NCBI GenBank assembly: GCA_028671895.1
Contig: CM053796.1
Coordinates: 27,402,860-27,466,859, forward strand
Direction of reading: 5' to 3'
DNA from: Oenanthe sinensis
Lineage: Eukaryota; Streptophyta; Magnoliopsida; Apiales; Apiaceae
Length of the DNA stretch: 64,000 nucleotides
Positions 47,115-57,751 of this stretch are shown here, one piece after another. Positions within the stretch are counted from its first letter, which is position 1; the number at the start of each line of letters is the position of its first letter. A model generated the notes under the pieces. That model did not search any database. It was not told the DNA's origin and saw nothing but the letters and a program-made list of their open reading frames with translations. Both the position numbers and the translations under genes were made by a program.

Positions 47115-47900
47115 TGTGACAAATTATTCTGCCAGCATGTTCTACTTTTTGCATATATTTTGAAGAATTTTGATTATATAATTAAAAAAAATAAAAATAT
47201 TTATTTAATATTTTAAAAATATAAAAATAATAATTTTATTTAAAAAAATTATAAATAAAATTATTTATTTAATATTTTAATTTATATAAAAATAATAACT
47301 TAATGCGTAAACAATACCCAACAAGTACACCAACAAATCATCATCTTTTGTGAATTTGTGATGGGTTTGTAGTTTACCCAAATTATTGTATTTTGGGCAA
47401 TTTACTCTCCACTTATTCGTGATATGGATTCGAGACTTGATCCGATTTCGAAAATGCTCTGGATTTGACCCGGGTTGTCACATATATTGGTATCAGAGTC
47501 GACTCTTCTCTTAAAAAAGTTTAATTCGTCAAGTTGTCGAATGTGGGAACACGAAGGCCGGTGATATTATCTTACAAAATTAGATGTCTGGAGGTGGGGA
47601 CATAAAATCACTCGGTATTATCCCACAATGATTAGAGAGACACAATTTGATGTATGGGCTATCTGTTTGGCCTGACGAGAAGGTTAGGAATTTAAGTGGG
47701 TGAGTTTGTAAATATCTCAGTCTCACATCAAAATATGGGGAGATTTTAGTTAAAGTATTAGTACTAATTAAATGTACCAAGAAATCATGTTTTAGTGGGC
47801 ATGCGGTGTACTTGTGGATTACCCAAATATGTAATAAAACTAATATCAATTATTTTTAAACTAGTAAAGTCGCTCTCTCAAGCTTATATAAGTTCAGATA
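47115..47900 (+). mobile_element. TRIM-like LTR element remnant near the LSH promoter
   Basis: A candidate LTR starts TGTGACAA (47115) and ends TTGTCACA (47482), a perfect 8-bp inverted pair. It is followed by TTGGTATCAGAG (47487-47498), a Met-tRNA primer site. About 240 bp further, TGGGGAGATTTT resembles a polypurine tract, and 47740-47890 partly resembles the first LTR. No coding sequence, as in TRIMs. The second LTR is decayed and its end is cut by the next element. Confidence 0.55.
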
Positions 47901-47939
47901 TGTGAATACGCAATAAAATTAGTTGAGCACCCTTGTTAG

Positions 47940-48975
47940 TAGACTTGACAAATGATTTAGTTTCGGATCGAATAAACTTCGAATCTGATCGAATTTTGCT
48001 TATAATATATTTAAATGAATTCTAGATCGAATCAAATGTAAATCGGTTCAGATATGATTTTAATTTTTCATAATTTGAATCAATTTTGGTTCGGATGTTG
48101 TCGATTTCAGTTTGGCTAAAAGTCAAATTAAATTGGATGAATTTCATATTAAAATGAGATTAAATTCGGTTCGAATCTTTTTTTATTTTTTTATATGAAT
48201 TTAAATTTTTTGATTCAAATTAATGTTGGATTAATCTGAATTATCATCGAACTAAAATAAAGATTATTAAGTAAATTTGTCAAACTACAATTAAAACTCA
48301 AATAAAATAAAACCTGATAAAGTAATAACCTCGATTTAATTAATATATTTCTATAGTCTAGATTTAGGCCATTATAATAAAATAATATTTTTACTAAATG
48401 AATAATATAATAATTATATAAAATAATATTAATGTTCAAATGAAAATATAAAATAAAATTTTAATAAATTCTATATTCACATATATATTATACAATACTT
48501 ATTTCTTTTTAAATTAATATGATTTTACATTCACATTTTTTTACTTCCTATGAAATTTATAATAAATATCATTCTTAATTTTTTTAATATTTATTGACAT
48601 GTATTATTTGTATGGACTAAATAAACTTTTCAATGTATTTGTAAGTTGTGACGAATCATAGATTTTATGACTACAATATTTAGAATCTATAATTCAGTTC
48701 GATTTATATTCAGTTGGATAATTTTTTTTATCCAAATTTGATCGGTTTTGGGTCATTATTTGATTTATTTTTTGGATTATATTCGGTTAAATTTTCCGGT
48801 TTGCGTCAATTTTGAATTAAATCTTCGATTTTCAGATCATTATCGAATTTGTCTCTAAATCAATATCAGTTAGAAATGAAGTGTTTCGGATTCAGTTAAA
48901 TTTTTTAGTATTAAATTCGGATCTTGGTTCCATATATTTAGGTTTTTCAAATTTAGACTCATTTTATCAGGTCTA
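47940..48975. mobile_element. Non-autonomous hAT element, 1036 bp
   Basis: Ends are TAGACTTGACAAATGA and, reversed, TAGACCTGATAAAATGAG. The 8-bp flanks CTTGTTAG (47932-47939) and CTTGTGAG (48976-48983) differ at one base. The inside is AT-rich with many TCGGTTCGA-like words and no coding frame. Confidence 0.75.
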
Positions 48976-48983
48976 CTTGTGAG

Positions 48984-49700
48984 TTATTGGAGTTAAATCT
49001 GAACAAGTTCAGACAAATTAATTATAATATTTTTTTAAAAAAAATAATGTTTAATTATAACCTAACGCAACATTTTTTACATAATTATATGAGTTCAACC
49101 TGGAGACACCTCTGCATTCCAAGTTCGAATTCAGGTTAGGCGAATATTTGAACTTGAATTTTGAACATAAATAAAAAAAATCTCATATTTGAACTTGGCT
49201 CATTACTGAATTTGAATTAAATCAAGCCATACTAAATGAGTTCATAATATTCACAAGCAACACTCGAATTACAACCCTATTAATAATAAACTAAGATTCT
49301 TCAATAATTGTTACAAAAGTTAAAATAAAACATAACTGGTAAAAATTAAAAAAAAATTAATTCAGTCATTCTCACGTTAGAAGAAGTCGATAAATATTAT
49401 TTTCCAAAACTCATAATCAATTAGAGTCATATTTCTTCCCCCTTCCCCAAATCACTTCAACTTCTTTTCCTTCTCTAAAATCCAGATCTCTGCAACATTG
49501 CAAGAGATGCTCAATCGTGAAAACGTATTGATGGGAATACTTAAACAGGCTCGATAGAGATTTAGTGGTGTAGACCACATGTTAGTTCGCCTGATATTGT
49601 TTGAGAGAAGACTAACTGATGGTCGGTTTGTAAATTTGCCAACCCAATATGATTTATGAATTTGTGGGTCTTGCTGTGGATATTGAACTTAAAAATGAGA
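48984..49700. other. Spacer, nothing recognised
   Basis: AT-rich with short open frames. A pyrimidine-rich stretch at 49435-49490 resembles a leader but no frame follows it. Confidence 0.4.
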
Positions 49701-49704
49701 GGGA

Positions 49705-49945
49705 TAAGCCGTGTTTGGCCACACTTATTTTCCGGAAATAAACACTTATTTCCAGGAAAAAAGTAGGTATGTATGTACTTTTTCTGAAAATAAGTAACTT
49801 ATTTTTTATTTTGAAGATAATATTTGGTTTTAAAATTCTAAAATAAATATTTATCTTTTAAAAAATATGAAAATGTGTAAAAAAATATATAAAATAAATA
49901 ACTTATTTTAATTTTAAAAAACCCCAAACGGTCACATAGTCGTAG
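49705..49945. mobile_element. Small MITE, probably hAT type
   Basis: About 240 bp with GCCGTGTTTGGCCACACTT at one end and CCCCAAACGGTCACATAG at the other. These pair imperfectly, and the inside is AT-rich and foldback-like. No clean target duplication found. Confidence 0.5.
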
Positions 49946-50986
49946 AGGATAAAAGATTTGGATTGAAGCAAATCAACGATTTGTATGAAAAAGGCTTAAT
50001 AGCGAGCGCTTTTGGTAGTTGACCACTATCACGACCGCAGTCAGTCGCTTATGACGTTCGTCAACGACGATTATTGGCGACGACAGCTAGCAGCAATCAA
50101 TTTATCTAAGCTAAGTGAGTCTACATCGGCTGACTAACATATACACATGGCTAGCTAATGGTTAGCTAAAATAGGGTCGTTGCGACGAAGCCAGCGACCT
50201 CGTTCAATTGTAATTATTGTTTGCGACTGAATTTGTGACAGATTATCGTTGCTAACATCTGCGACACATTAGAAACAGTGGTCCGTCGCTAATAGCTACC
50301 CACAGCTGCTATGGGTATTAGCTACCACAGTTAGTCGCTCATAGCTACCCACAGCTGCTACGGATAGTAGCATCTACAGGCGGTCGTTGATTGTTTTGCC
50401 ATAAATGAGTTTTTTTCCCTATAGTATTTACCAAAATGTTTTACCTGCTTTCTCAACACACCATTCACAACAATACAAACATCTACTTTCTCTCAAAATA
50501 TTCACAATAATATAGAAATCAAGTTCAAAATAAATAACTTGAATAAAAATAAAAATCCAAATATATAAGTTTACATCATCTAAAAATCCCAACAATACAA
50601 CTAATATGTTTGAGTGTCATCCAAGTACGAAATTACAATAAAAAACATAAACATGACCAAACACACTAAGATCCTCAAACTCGTCATCTCAATCATCATG
50701 ATGTACCTGCAATTACCAAAATAATAAAACAAATTACATATACATTGTGTATATATCAAGATAGCAAATAGAATAATAGAAATTCAAGTAGCTTTATTAA
50801 TTCGTTGCCATCTTGTTGCTGTGATGATGATGATGTTGCTACTGCACGAGTTAACTCCTCAGGATTCAAAGACCCAGATGTCCGCTTAATACATGAAGAA
50901 GCTCGTGATCTCGGTATATAGCTCTCACACAGTCAACCGAAGTATGACTAGATTAATGACTCGATGACTTTGAAGACTAAGGGTTC

Positions 50987-51654
50987 ATTTGTTTTCTTGG
51001 TAATCCTTCTTAATGGGATTATTTGAATGATTAAGTTTATTAAGATTGTTTGGATATTATATAAAATCTTCTTAATGATTAATTTTCTTCTTAACGATTC
51101 AAATGAAAATAAGTTGTTCAAGTGCTAAGATAGCATCGTAAACCCAACACTCCAGGACTCATTTCAATACACATATTTTTATTAATATATTATTCACGTA
51201 TAACTTGTATAATATAAGCTTAAATTGTAATTTTTTAAAAAAATATTTATTAAATTATACTCATATAAATATTTTTTATTTTCTATTTATAATTTTTTAT
51301 AATTACTAATTTAAAAATTATTTATTATTATTGTTATATTATATGTTTGAAAATTTTTATAACATGAGAATAATTTTGAAACTAGTATAACTCTCTTTCA
51401 TTAGCATATGAATTAATTTTTATATATAAATAATAATTGAAAATTTGAAAACATATAATTTAATATTTTTATAAATTAATTTCAAAATTTCATTTTTTTT
51501 ATTTTATAAAATAAAATTGATAAATAATCTCATTCAGATAGTTCATAGAAATTAGTTTCCAAATAATCTTATTCATTCTATATTCAGATTCTTGTTTATT
51601 CATAATATTATTCATTCAGAAATAATAATTCAAGATTTAACAAATGACCCTAAG
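50987..51654. mobile_element. hAT-like MITE inside the CACTA transposase
   Basis: Ends CTAAGGGTTCATTTGTT and, reversed, CTTAGGGTCATTTGTTAA pair over about 16 bp. The centre is AT-rich and foldback-like. Target duplication not clear, so the class is tentative. Confidence 0.6.
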
Positions 51655-51904
51655 TATTGTCTGAGCCACTGAATGAGCCTTGAAGGATGGGCGGTGTCGT
51701 TGTGCTCGACCTTTGAAATTGTTCTTCTTAACACAATAGAAGTCATCTCCCACAACTCATGATCAATATCTGGACGATCGATGCCCTCGGGATAACGCTC
51801 ATTAAGTAAAAGACGATAATTATACAATCATCATATTAAGAATTAAATAGTTAAAAATAAAGATAAAAGGATCTTAAAGTTATTTATTCAAACTACATAT
51901 TCTT

Positions 51905-51930
51905 GCATATGATATTACACACACACACAG

Positions 51931-51958
<28 letters not shown>
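51905..51958. repeat. CA/TA microsatellite
   Basis: ACACACACACAGATATATAT and a longer TA run. Confidence 0.9.
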
Positions 51959-51961
<3 letters not shown>

Positions 51962-52620
51962 AAGGTATAACCAGTTTTACACCAATTTCACATGACAATG
52001 ATCTTAATACTCATTTAAATATTCCATTAAAACACATTCTTAACTTGTTTTTATTTTTGTTTTAACACACTCTTTGCAATTGTTTTAAATTGACACTAAT
52101 CTTAATACTCAATTAAATAAATCAGAATTGAGATGATGTGATTGTTTTAGTTTTGTTAGTGATTGTAGTTACGTACATATCCAAACAACAGATAGGGCGT
52201 TGAGACTCAAACTCATATACAAAAATATATAATCTCATTAGTACCAAATAACCATGTGGTATTCTTTATTAATATTTCATGATTGTAAATAAATTAAAAT
52301 TTAAAAAAGTACTCTGGCATTGATAGGCGGCAGTTGGGAGATGTTGTCACCCTTGTGGGTACTTTTGTCCTTCTAAGTACCTGCAGTTCTGTTATTGGAA
52401 GCAATATGGCGCTTCTTCACCCACTTCTCATCTCTCTATTGGTCACACATCTGAGTGCATATATCAACAGTGCACCACCAGGGACTATACTCGTGCATGT
52501 GTAGTACTACACAGCGTGGATGGTCAATGCCAGCATTGTAAAGGGATTTCTCGCGTTCTTTTGTGAGATTGTCTTTCATGCGAGCAGCGCACTTGTGCAC
52601 CTATAACGTTTCTGCATAAA

Positions 52621-53458
52621 GAAAAATAATCTTGATCAAATAGTCGCTTATAAGATTGCAAAATATAGAAGAATATTGAACAAGATACGCATGTTGATTT
52701 AAGAAACCTTTGCTAGAACTTAAGATTTTCAAATATAAGATCATAACTCAAGTAATTTTAATTTAAGAAAATTCTGCTAACTAGTTTTATCAATGCATGT
52801 TCATAAAAATGTCATCTATAGCAACTAACTAGTCTAAATCTTCTTACAAACATTACAACTATATAGTTTTGCCTGAAAACAGAATTTTAAATAAAAGTTT
52901 ACATAAATTATTAGAAATAAATAAAAACCATTATCGGAAACTTCATATAATTAATAAATAAAAACTAATTTAAAGTTATACGTGTCTAAATCATTATTAT
53001 TAATAAATAAAAATTTGTAAACTTATGGTGAGTACTACTAAAAACCTAGGCAACTTCAAGACACGTAGAACATGCACTTAAACACAAAACACAACTTGTA
53101 ACAATTATCAGAAAATTTCCTTCTCCAGAATTTGTCAACATTTATTATAATTTGAGACTATGGACTAACGTAGTTTATCATAACTAAAAATGCCAGATAA
53201 ATTGACTCTAATATGAATTTTCCATTTATTCAGGCCCTTGCAGTTTATAAGGTCCATCATGCATTTTCCTCACCCGTTAATCTGGAAATATTACAAATCC
53301 ACGTAAAATCTAAAATTCCTAACAAACTGACAAAGTACATCATATGGAATAAAGTACATGCATTTTCCATTAACTGTATTTTAGCTGATGAAGTATATCA
53401 TATGGAATAAAGTACATCAGATAGAATAAACATATCAAACACAGACTGACAAATAGAA
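52621..53458. other. Spacer, nothing recognised beyond a short repeat
   Basis: 53325-53430 holds two copies of a segment around CATATGGAATAAAGTACAT. No gene recognised. Confidence 0.45.
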
Positions 53459-54576
53459 TGTTAGGAATTATGTTCTTTGATGTTAACTCAACCTTTAAAA
53501 ATCATAAGTTAGCAAAATTTATTTTGTAACATGTCAATGGATATGTGTTCTATAAGTATCCATTGACTAGAAAACCAATTATTAGTTGAAGTTTAAATTG
53601 TATCAATTGATAATATGTTATTATAGGAATAATGTTATCCAAGTCATTTATCCATTGATAGTCTAAGTAATAAATGGATAATGCATTCTAGAGTCGATGG
53701 ATATTTGGGTCAACTAATGTTGGTCATCAACTGATGTGATAATAGACTGTTAAATTATAATTATTTGAAGATAGGAAAACTCACAAGTGATAGATGATCA
53801 ACGGATAAATAAAAGTCTCAATGGATATTCTAAAGCTCGATGGATGTTGAAGAATGAAGACTATCAACGGATGCTGAAAACCCATCGATTGATAACATTA
53901 ATATCAATCGATGGATAAAATTATCAGTCGATGGATGATCAAATAACTATTGAACACTCCAATCAAAGAATATCAATTGATATGCTTAAGAGAAATTATC
54001 AATTGATGTTGACAATTCATGAAGACCAGGTCAGGATTCTTTCAAGAAAAAGATAACATTAGAAGACAATCATAGTTGTCTTGATTGTGAAGACTCTGAT
54101 AGGAGCTGTCCTTCTTGGGAGAATGCATGACAAAAATATTCCCCAAAATTACACAATGCAGAAGATAAAGACAAAAGCAACAGTTTTTTAGTTTAGGACA
54201 ATTTTGTTTTATCTATTGACTATAAAATTGTAAAGAGCATTTGATAATATATATAAACCAATGTTGTATCATAGTTGAAACTGTGGAATAGAGTTTAAAA
54301 TTTCTGAGTATAAATTGTTCTGTGCTTTCAAGAAAAATTGTAAGAACAAATTATATTTCAACTTTTTAGAGAAGCTGGGTTTTTAGACCTAGAGTTATCA
54401 AAGCTAAAACACTCTGGTAGATCTATTCAATTCACCAGTAATTTTTTATTCGGAGTCTTTAAATTTCTATCTATTGTATTTCAATTCAATAGTTTAACTC
54501 CAATAAAATTTGAAATTGTGTTCAACCCCCGTCCCCCTTCTACTATTTCTATAGTGACCTTTAGGGAATTCATACA
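53459..54576 (+). repeat. Element D 5' LTR
   Basis: Begins TGTTAGGAATTATG and ends GAATTCATACA, 1118 bp, near the 1.1 kb of the element B LTR. ATC-N4-GAT motifs fill 53600-54010, TATATAAAC at 54250-54258 is the likely TATA box, and a C-rich U5 segment lies at 54520-54540. The primer site TTGGTATCAAAG follows at 54583-54594 with one mismatch to the usual sequence. Confidence 0.85.
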
Positions 54577-54637
54577 TAATAATTGGTATCAAAGTTGAGC
54601 TTTCAACATACAGAAAGTTTAGGATCAAAAAAATATT

Positions 54638-56645
54638 ATGGGTCATAAAGATACATGTGTGAAGATTCTTACGTTAGAGAATGAATATTACTTTCACTGG
54701 AAAGTAAAGTGGTATCTGCACTTGCTGTCACTTGATACTTCTTATATATGTTCATTGCATAGAGAAGGGTTCTCATGTACCTATGAAGATTATTACTGGT
54801 GTCAATCCTGATGGCACACAGGCACCCGATAGGCTTGTTCCCAAACCTATTTCAGAATTCATAGATGAGGATGAGAAAGAAGTGCACAAAGACAAGAAGG
54901 CCATGAATATTCTATTCAATGGTCTAGACAAAAATATGTTTGATAATGTCATCAATTGCACTACATTCAAGGAAGTGTGAGATACTCTTCAAACCCTATG
55001 TGAAAGAATTGAACATGTGAGAATGAACAAAATGCAACTGTTAATCCAGAAGTATGAGGTTTTTCACTTCAAAAGTGGTGAATCCATCAATGATACTTAC
55101 AATAGATTTCAAAAATTACTTAATGGGTTGACGTTGTATGGAAGGGCTACTGATGATACAAATCTAAAATTCTTTAGGTCTCTTCCAAAAGAGTGGAAAC
55201 CTATGACAGTTTCCATTAGACAATCTCAGAATTTCAAAGATTATACATTGGAAAAGATGTATGGAGTTCTCAAGACCTATGAACTAGATAGATGCAGTAA
55301 AATGATGAGATTGAGAAGAACCAAAGGAAAGAGAAGATAGTAGCATTGATGGTCAAATGTACAGAGACTAAGACAAATGAAGAATAAGGTCTTTGTGATA
55401 ATGATAAAAAGAATAGTGTTGTTGTGGTTGAGTCAAGAATCAACAAAGGAAATAATATAGTTTATGATAGAGACTCCTAAAATCCTGAAGATTTGGATGA
55501 AATTGATGAACACTTGGCTTTTCTGTCAAGAAAATTTTCAAAACTAAAATTCAAAAGGAATCCACATGCTCAGAAGCCTGAATCCCAGTACAAGAAAGAT
55601 AACTAGCTCTCAAAACAAAAATTTGGTTGATATGTCAAAATTCAAATGCTTCAACTGTGGATTGGCTAGTCACTTTTTAAATTAATCCAGAAAACCAAAG
55701 GCTGATTTCAATTCAAAGTTTAGCAATTGAATTGATTACAAAAAGACATACTTTGAGGATAGTGAGTCTGAAGAAAAGGAATTCATCAATCTAACACTCA
55801 TGGCTGATAATGTTGATCAAGAAGCTACTTCATCTAGCAATCAGGTAGTAACCACTAATTTCACTGATCTATCTAAGGATGAATGCAATGTTACAATAAA
55901 TGAAATGTCAAGTGAATTATATAACTTGCATGTCACCCTTAAATCTTTATCTAAAGAAAATACAAGACTAAAAAACACCATGTATGTTATTCTGAGAGAA
56001 ACACGTTCTTAGAAAATGAGCTAGTAAATTTAGAAAGATTTAAGATAAAATTTCAGGATGTCAAAGATGAACTAGTCAACAGCATGAGAAGGGAAGAAAC
56101 TATGAAAGAAAAACTTCCAATTGAACAAGAAACCATAGATAAATGGTACAAGTCAGCTAAAGTTTCTAGGAAAATTGTTGAGGTTCAAGGAAAGGAGTCA
56201 TTTATCAATAACATACCTCTTGATCGAGGAAATATCAGTTGATAATTATAAGCCAATGGATAATGATCAATCGACTGTTAATCCTGCATCAACTGATAAG
56301 GATTATCAATCGATTGATAACATGAATACTATCAATTATCCATTGATAAACAACCAATGAACTAATAAGACTATAAAAGCTAAATCGAGACTTAATAAAC
56401 TTGTGAAATTTGTTAAAGGAAATAGTAACCAGAAAACAAGTCGAGAAAGGGTTAATATAGGTTTTCTATCTAAGACTCAATTTAAAGAAAAACTTAAGAA
56501 AATAGAACCTATTAACGAACCCATGAAAGGCAAGAAAAGGAAAAATAGAAATGACAAAGTATGAATCAACAAGCACAACAATTATATGCCTAACATGTAT
56601 ATGTCAAATATGGAAGTGTCAATCACTTGTCTTTACATTTTAGAA
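54638..56645 (+). pseudogene. Element D gag (truncated, broken)
   Basis: ATG at 54638. After about 35 codons the frame shifts near 54745, and 54760-54976 matches the element B gag N-terminal part (D-K-K-A-M-N-I-L-F-N-G-L-D). A TGA at 54978-54980 falls at the same codon as the TGA in element B. Then 55017-55337 (Q-K-Y-E-V-F-H-F-K-S-G-E-S), a zinc knuckle C-F-N-C near 55650 with its later ligands damaged, a probable coiled coil at 55800-56120 and a Ser/Ile/Asp stretch from the ATC-N4-GAT motif at 56215-56350. It ends in the remains of the second zinc knuckle. Confidence 0.82.
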
Positions 56646-57430
56646 CACTATATATTGATTAAGATATTTTTATTCTGTTGTTTTCTTTTTTCGAGCCACC
56701 AGGACTAAGCGATTGTAAATCTCTTTTGATACAAATCTTTATTTTTTTTCCCGATCTTTGTTACTGTAATTCGTAGAATTTTTCATACACAAATCAGTTA
56801 TCTTGTAAAATTCGTAATAAATTTATCATAACTAGCTCATAATTCAATAATTCCATAATTTTTTTATTTATATTTAACCCAATTAATATATGAATATATA
56901 ATTTAAAAATATTCTAAATATTAAAACGTCCTAAAATATAAAGATGTGAGTATTTTTAAAATAAATAAATTAATTAATAAGAAAAAATATAAATGTTCGT
57001 CCATCGGGTTAAAATCTAATATGTATATAAATAATACACAATTATTAATAATATATTAAAATGACAATATTAATGTTATACTAAATTTTACATAATAATA
57101 AAATTTATATGTAAAACTTATATTAATTAATAGATTAAAACATATAAATGAAAGAAATGAAAAAAGTGAATCATTTCCTACCGTACCTATTTAAATTTAC
57201 ATTTTATTTTTAGTGCAGTCAAATTGGCTAATTTTTCAATACAATTTAAATGTAATATATAATTAAAAAACAATATTTTATATGGTTAACAAGTATATAT
57301 AATTTTTAAAAAAATATATTTTCTAATTTTTAAATATTATAAAAAATAATTTTTAATTAAATATTAATCAATTTAACTCCAAAATAATCAAACAGAAAGA
57401 TTATTTATTTCCAAAACAAAACAACTATTT
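56646..57430. other. AT-rich spacer upstream of SMC1
   Basis: Only AT-rich DNA with no recognisable frame. It should include the SMC1 promoter, but I see no distinct TATA box. Confidence 0.5.
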
Positions 57431-57559
57431 CTGTTTGTAAGATTGCCTCGAACTCTCGAAGTCCAATAATTGGCACCAAGCCACTAAGAAATTCAATTCA
57501 AGTATTCAACCGAGTACACTATCCTGTATACATGCATTTCCCCCCTTTCTCCCTCACAC

Positions 57560-57751
57560 ACATACACACTCTCTCTCTCTCTCTCAGAGTTCCAAATTCA
57601 TTCCCCCCTTCACACACACACACACACACACATTCTCCCCCCCCCCTCTCCTAGGGTTTCAAATTCATTTCCCACAAATTTCCCCATCTATTGTTTCAAA
57701 CTACTCACACACACACACACACACAATTCTAGGGTTTGAAACTCAACAATC
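57560..57751 (+). other. SMC1 leader with CT and CA microsatellites
   Basis: CT run at 57567-57586, CA runs at 57616-57633 and 57704-57724, and two copies of TCTAGGGTTTC/GAAA in a C- and T-rich stretch ending at the ATG (57752). Start of transcription not determined. Confidence 0.6.

Larger units (their letters stand above)
49970..52620 (-). mobile_element. CACTA (En/Spm) remnant with transposase exons
   Basis: 49985-50400 carries subterminal GCGACCG, GGTCGTTG and GGTCGCT repeats, related to those at 25262-25670; a decayed terminus (TGAAAAAGGCTTAATAGCGA) sits at its left. Inside, 50430-50620 matches the inner flank of the 25243 fragment. Transposase-like exons follow on the minus strand up to 52620. 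The other end was not found. A hAT MITE (about 50987-51654) sits inside. Confidence 0.7.
50790..52620 (-). pseudogene. CACTA-associated transposase (Ptta/En/Spm type), exon remnants
   Basis: Upstream-most part at 52330-52615 reads C-A-A-R-M-K-D-N-L-T-K-E-R and later W-V-K-K-R-H-I-A-S-N-N-R-T, then H-K-G-D-N, which fits the plant transposase domain of the Ptta/En/Spm type. A second open block at 51630-51827 has a Trp-rich L-I-Q-W-L-R-Q-Y-L. A third at 50790-50930 is Ser/Gln-rich. A stop near 52430 and the MITE insertion break it. In CACTA elements this protein helps bind the subterminal repeats. Confidence 0.55.
53459..56645 (+). mobile_element. Element D: Ty1/copia, same family as B, LTR plus gag only
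   Basis: LTR, primer site and gag read on the plus strand and match element B in order and in sequence. It stops inside gag near 56645, so pol and the 3' LTR have been lost. Confidence 0.85.

Noticed and set aside
49115..49140. GTTCGAATTC as a tRNA B box
   Set aside because: No matching A box, acceptor stem or anticodon arm around it. Other GTTCGAA words in the window (46222, 61847) also lack tRNA structure.
50400..50427. CCCTATAGTA at 50418-50427 as the CACTA terminus
   Set aside because: The inner flank that matches 25680-25850 continues to its right, so in this orientation the true end should lie left of the subterminal repeats, near 49970.
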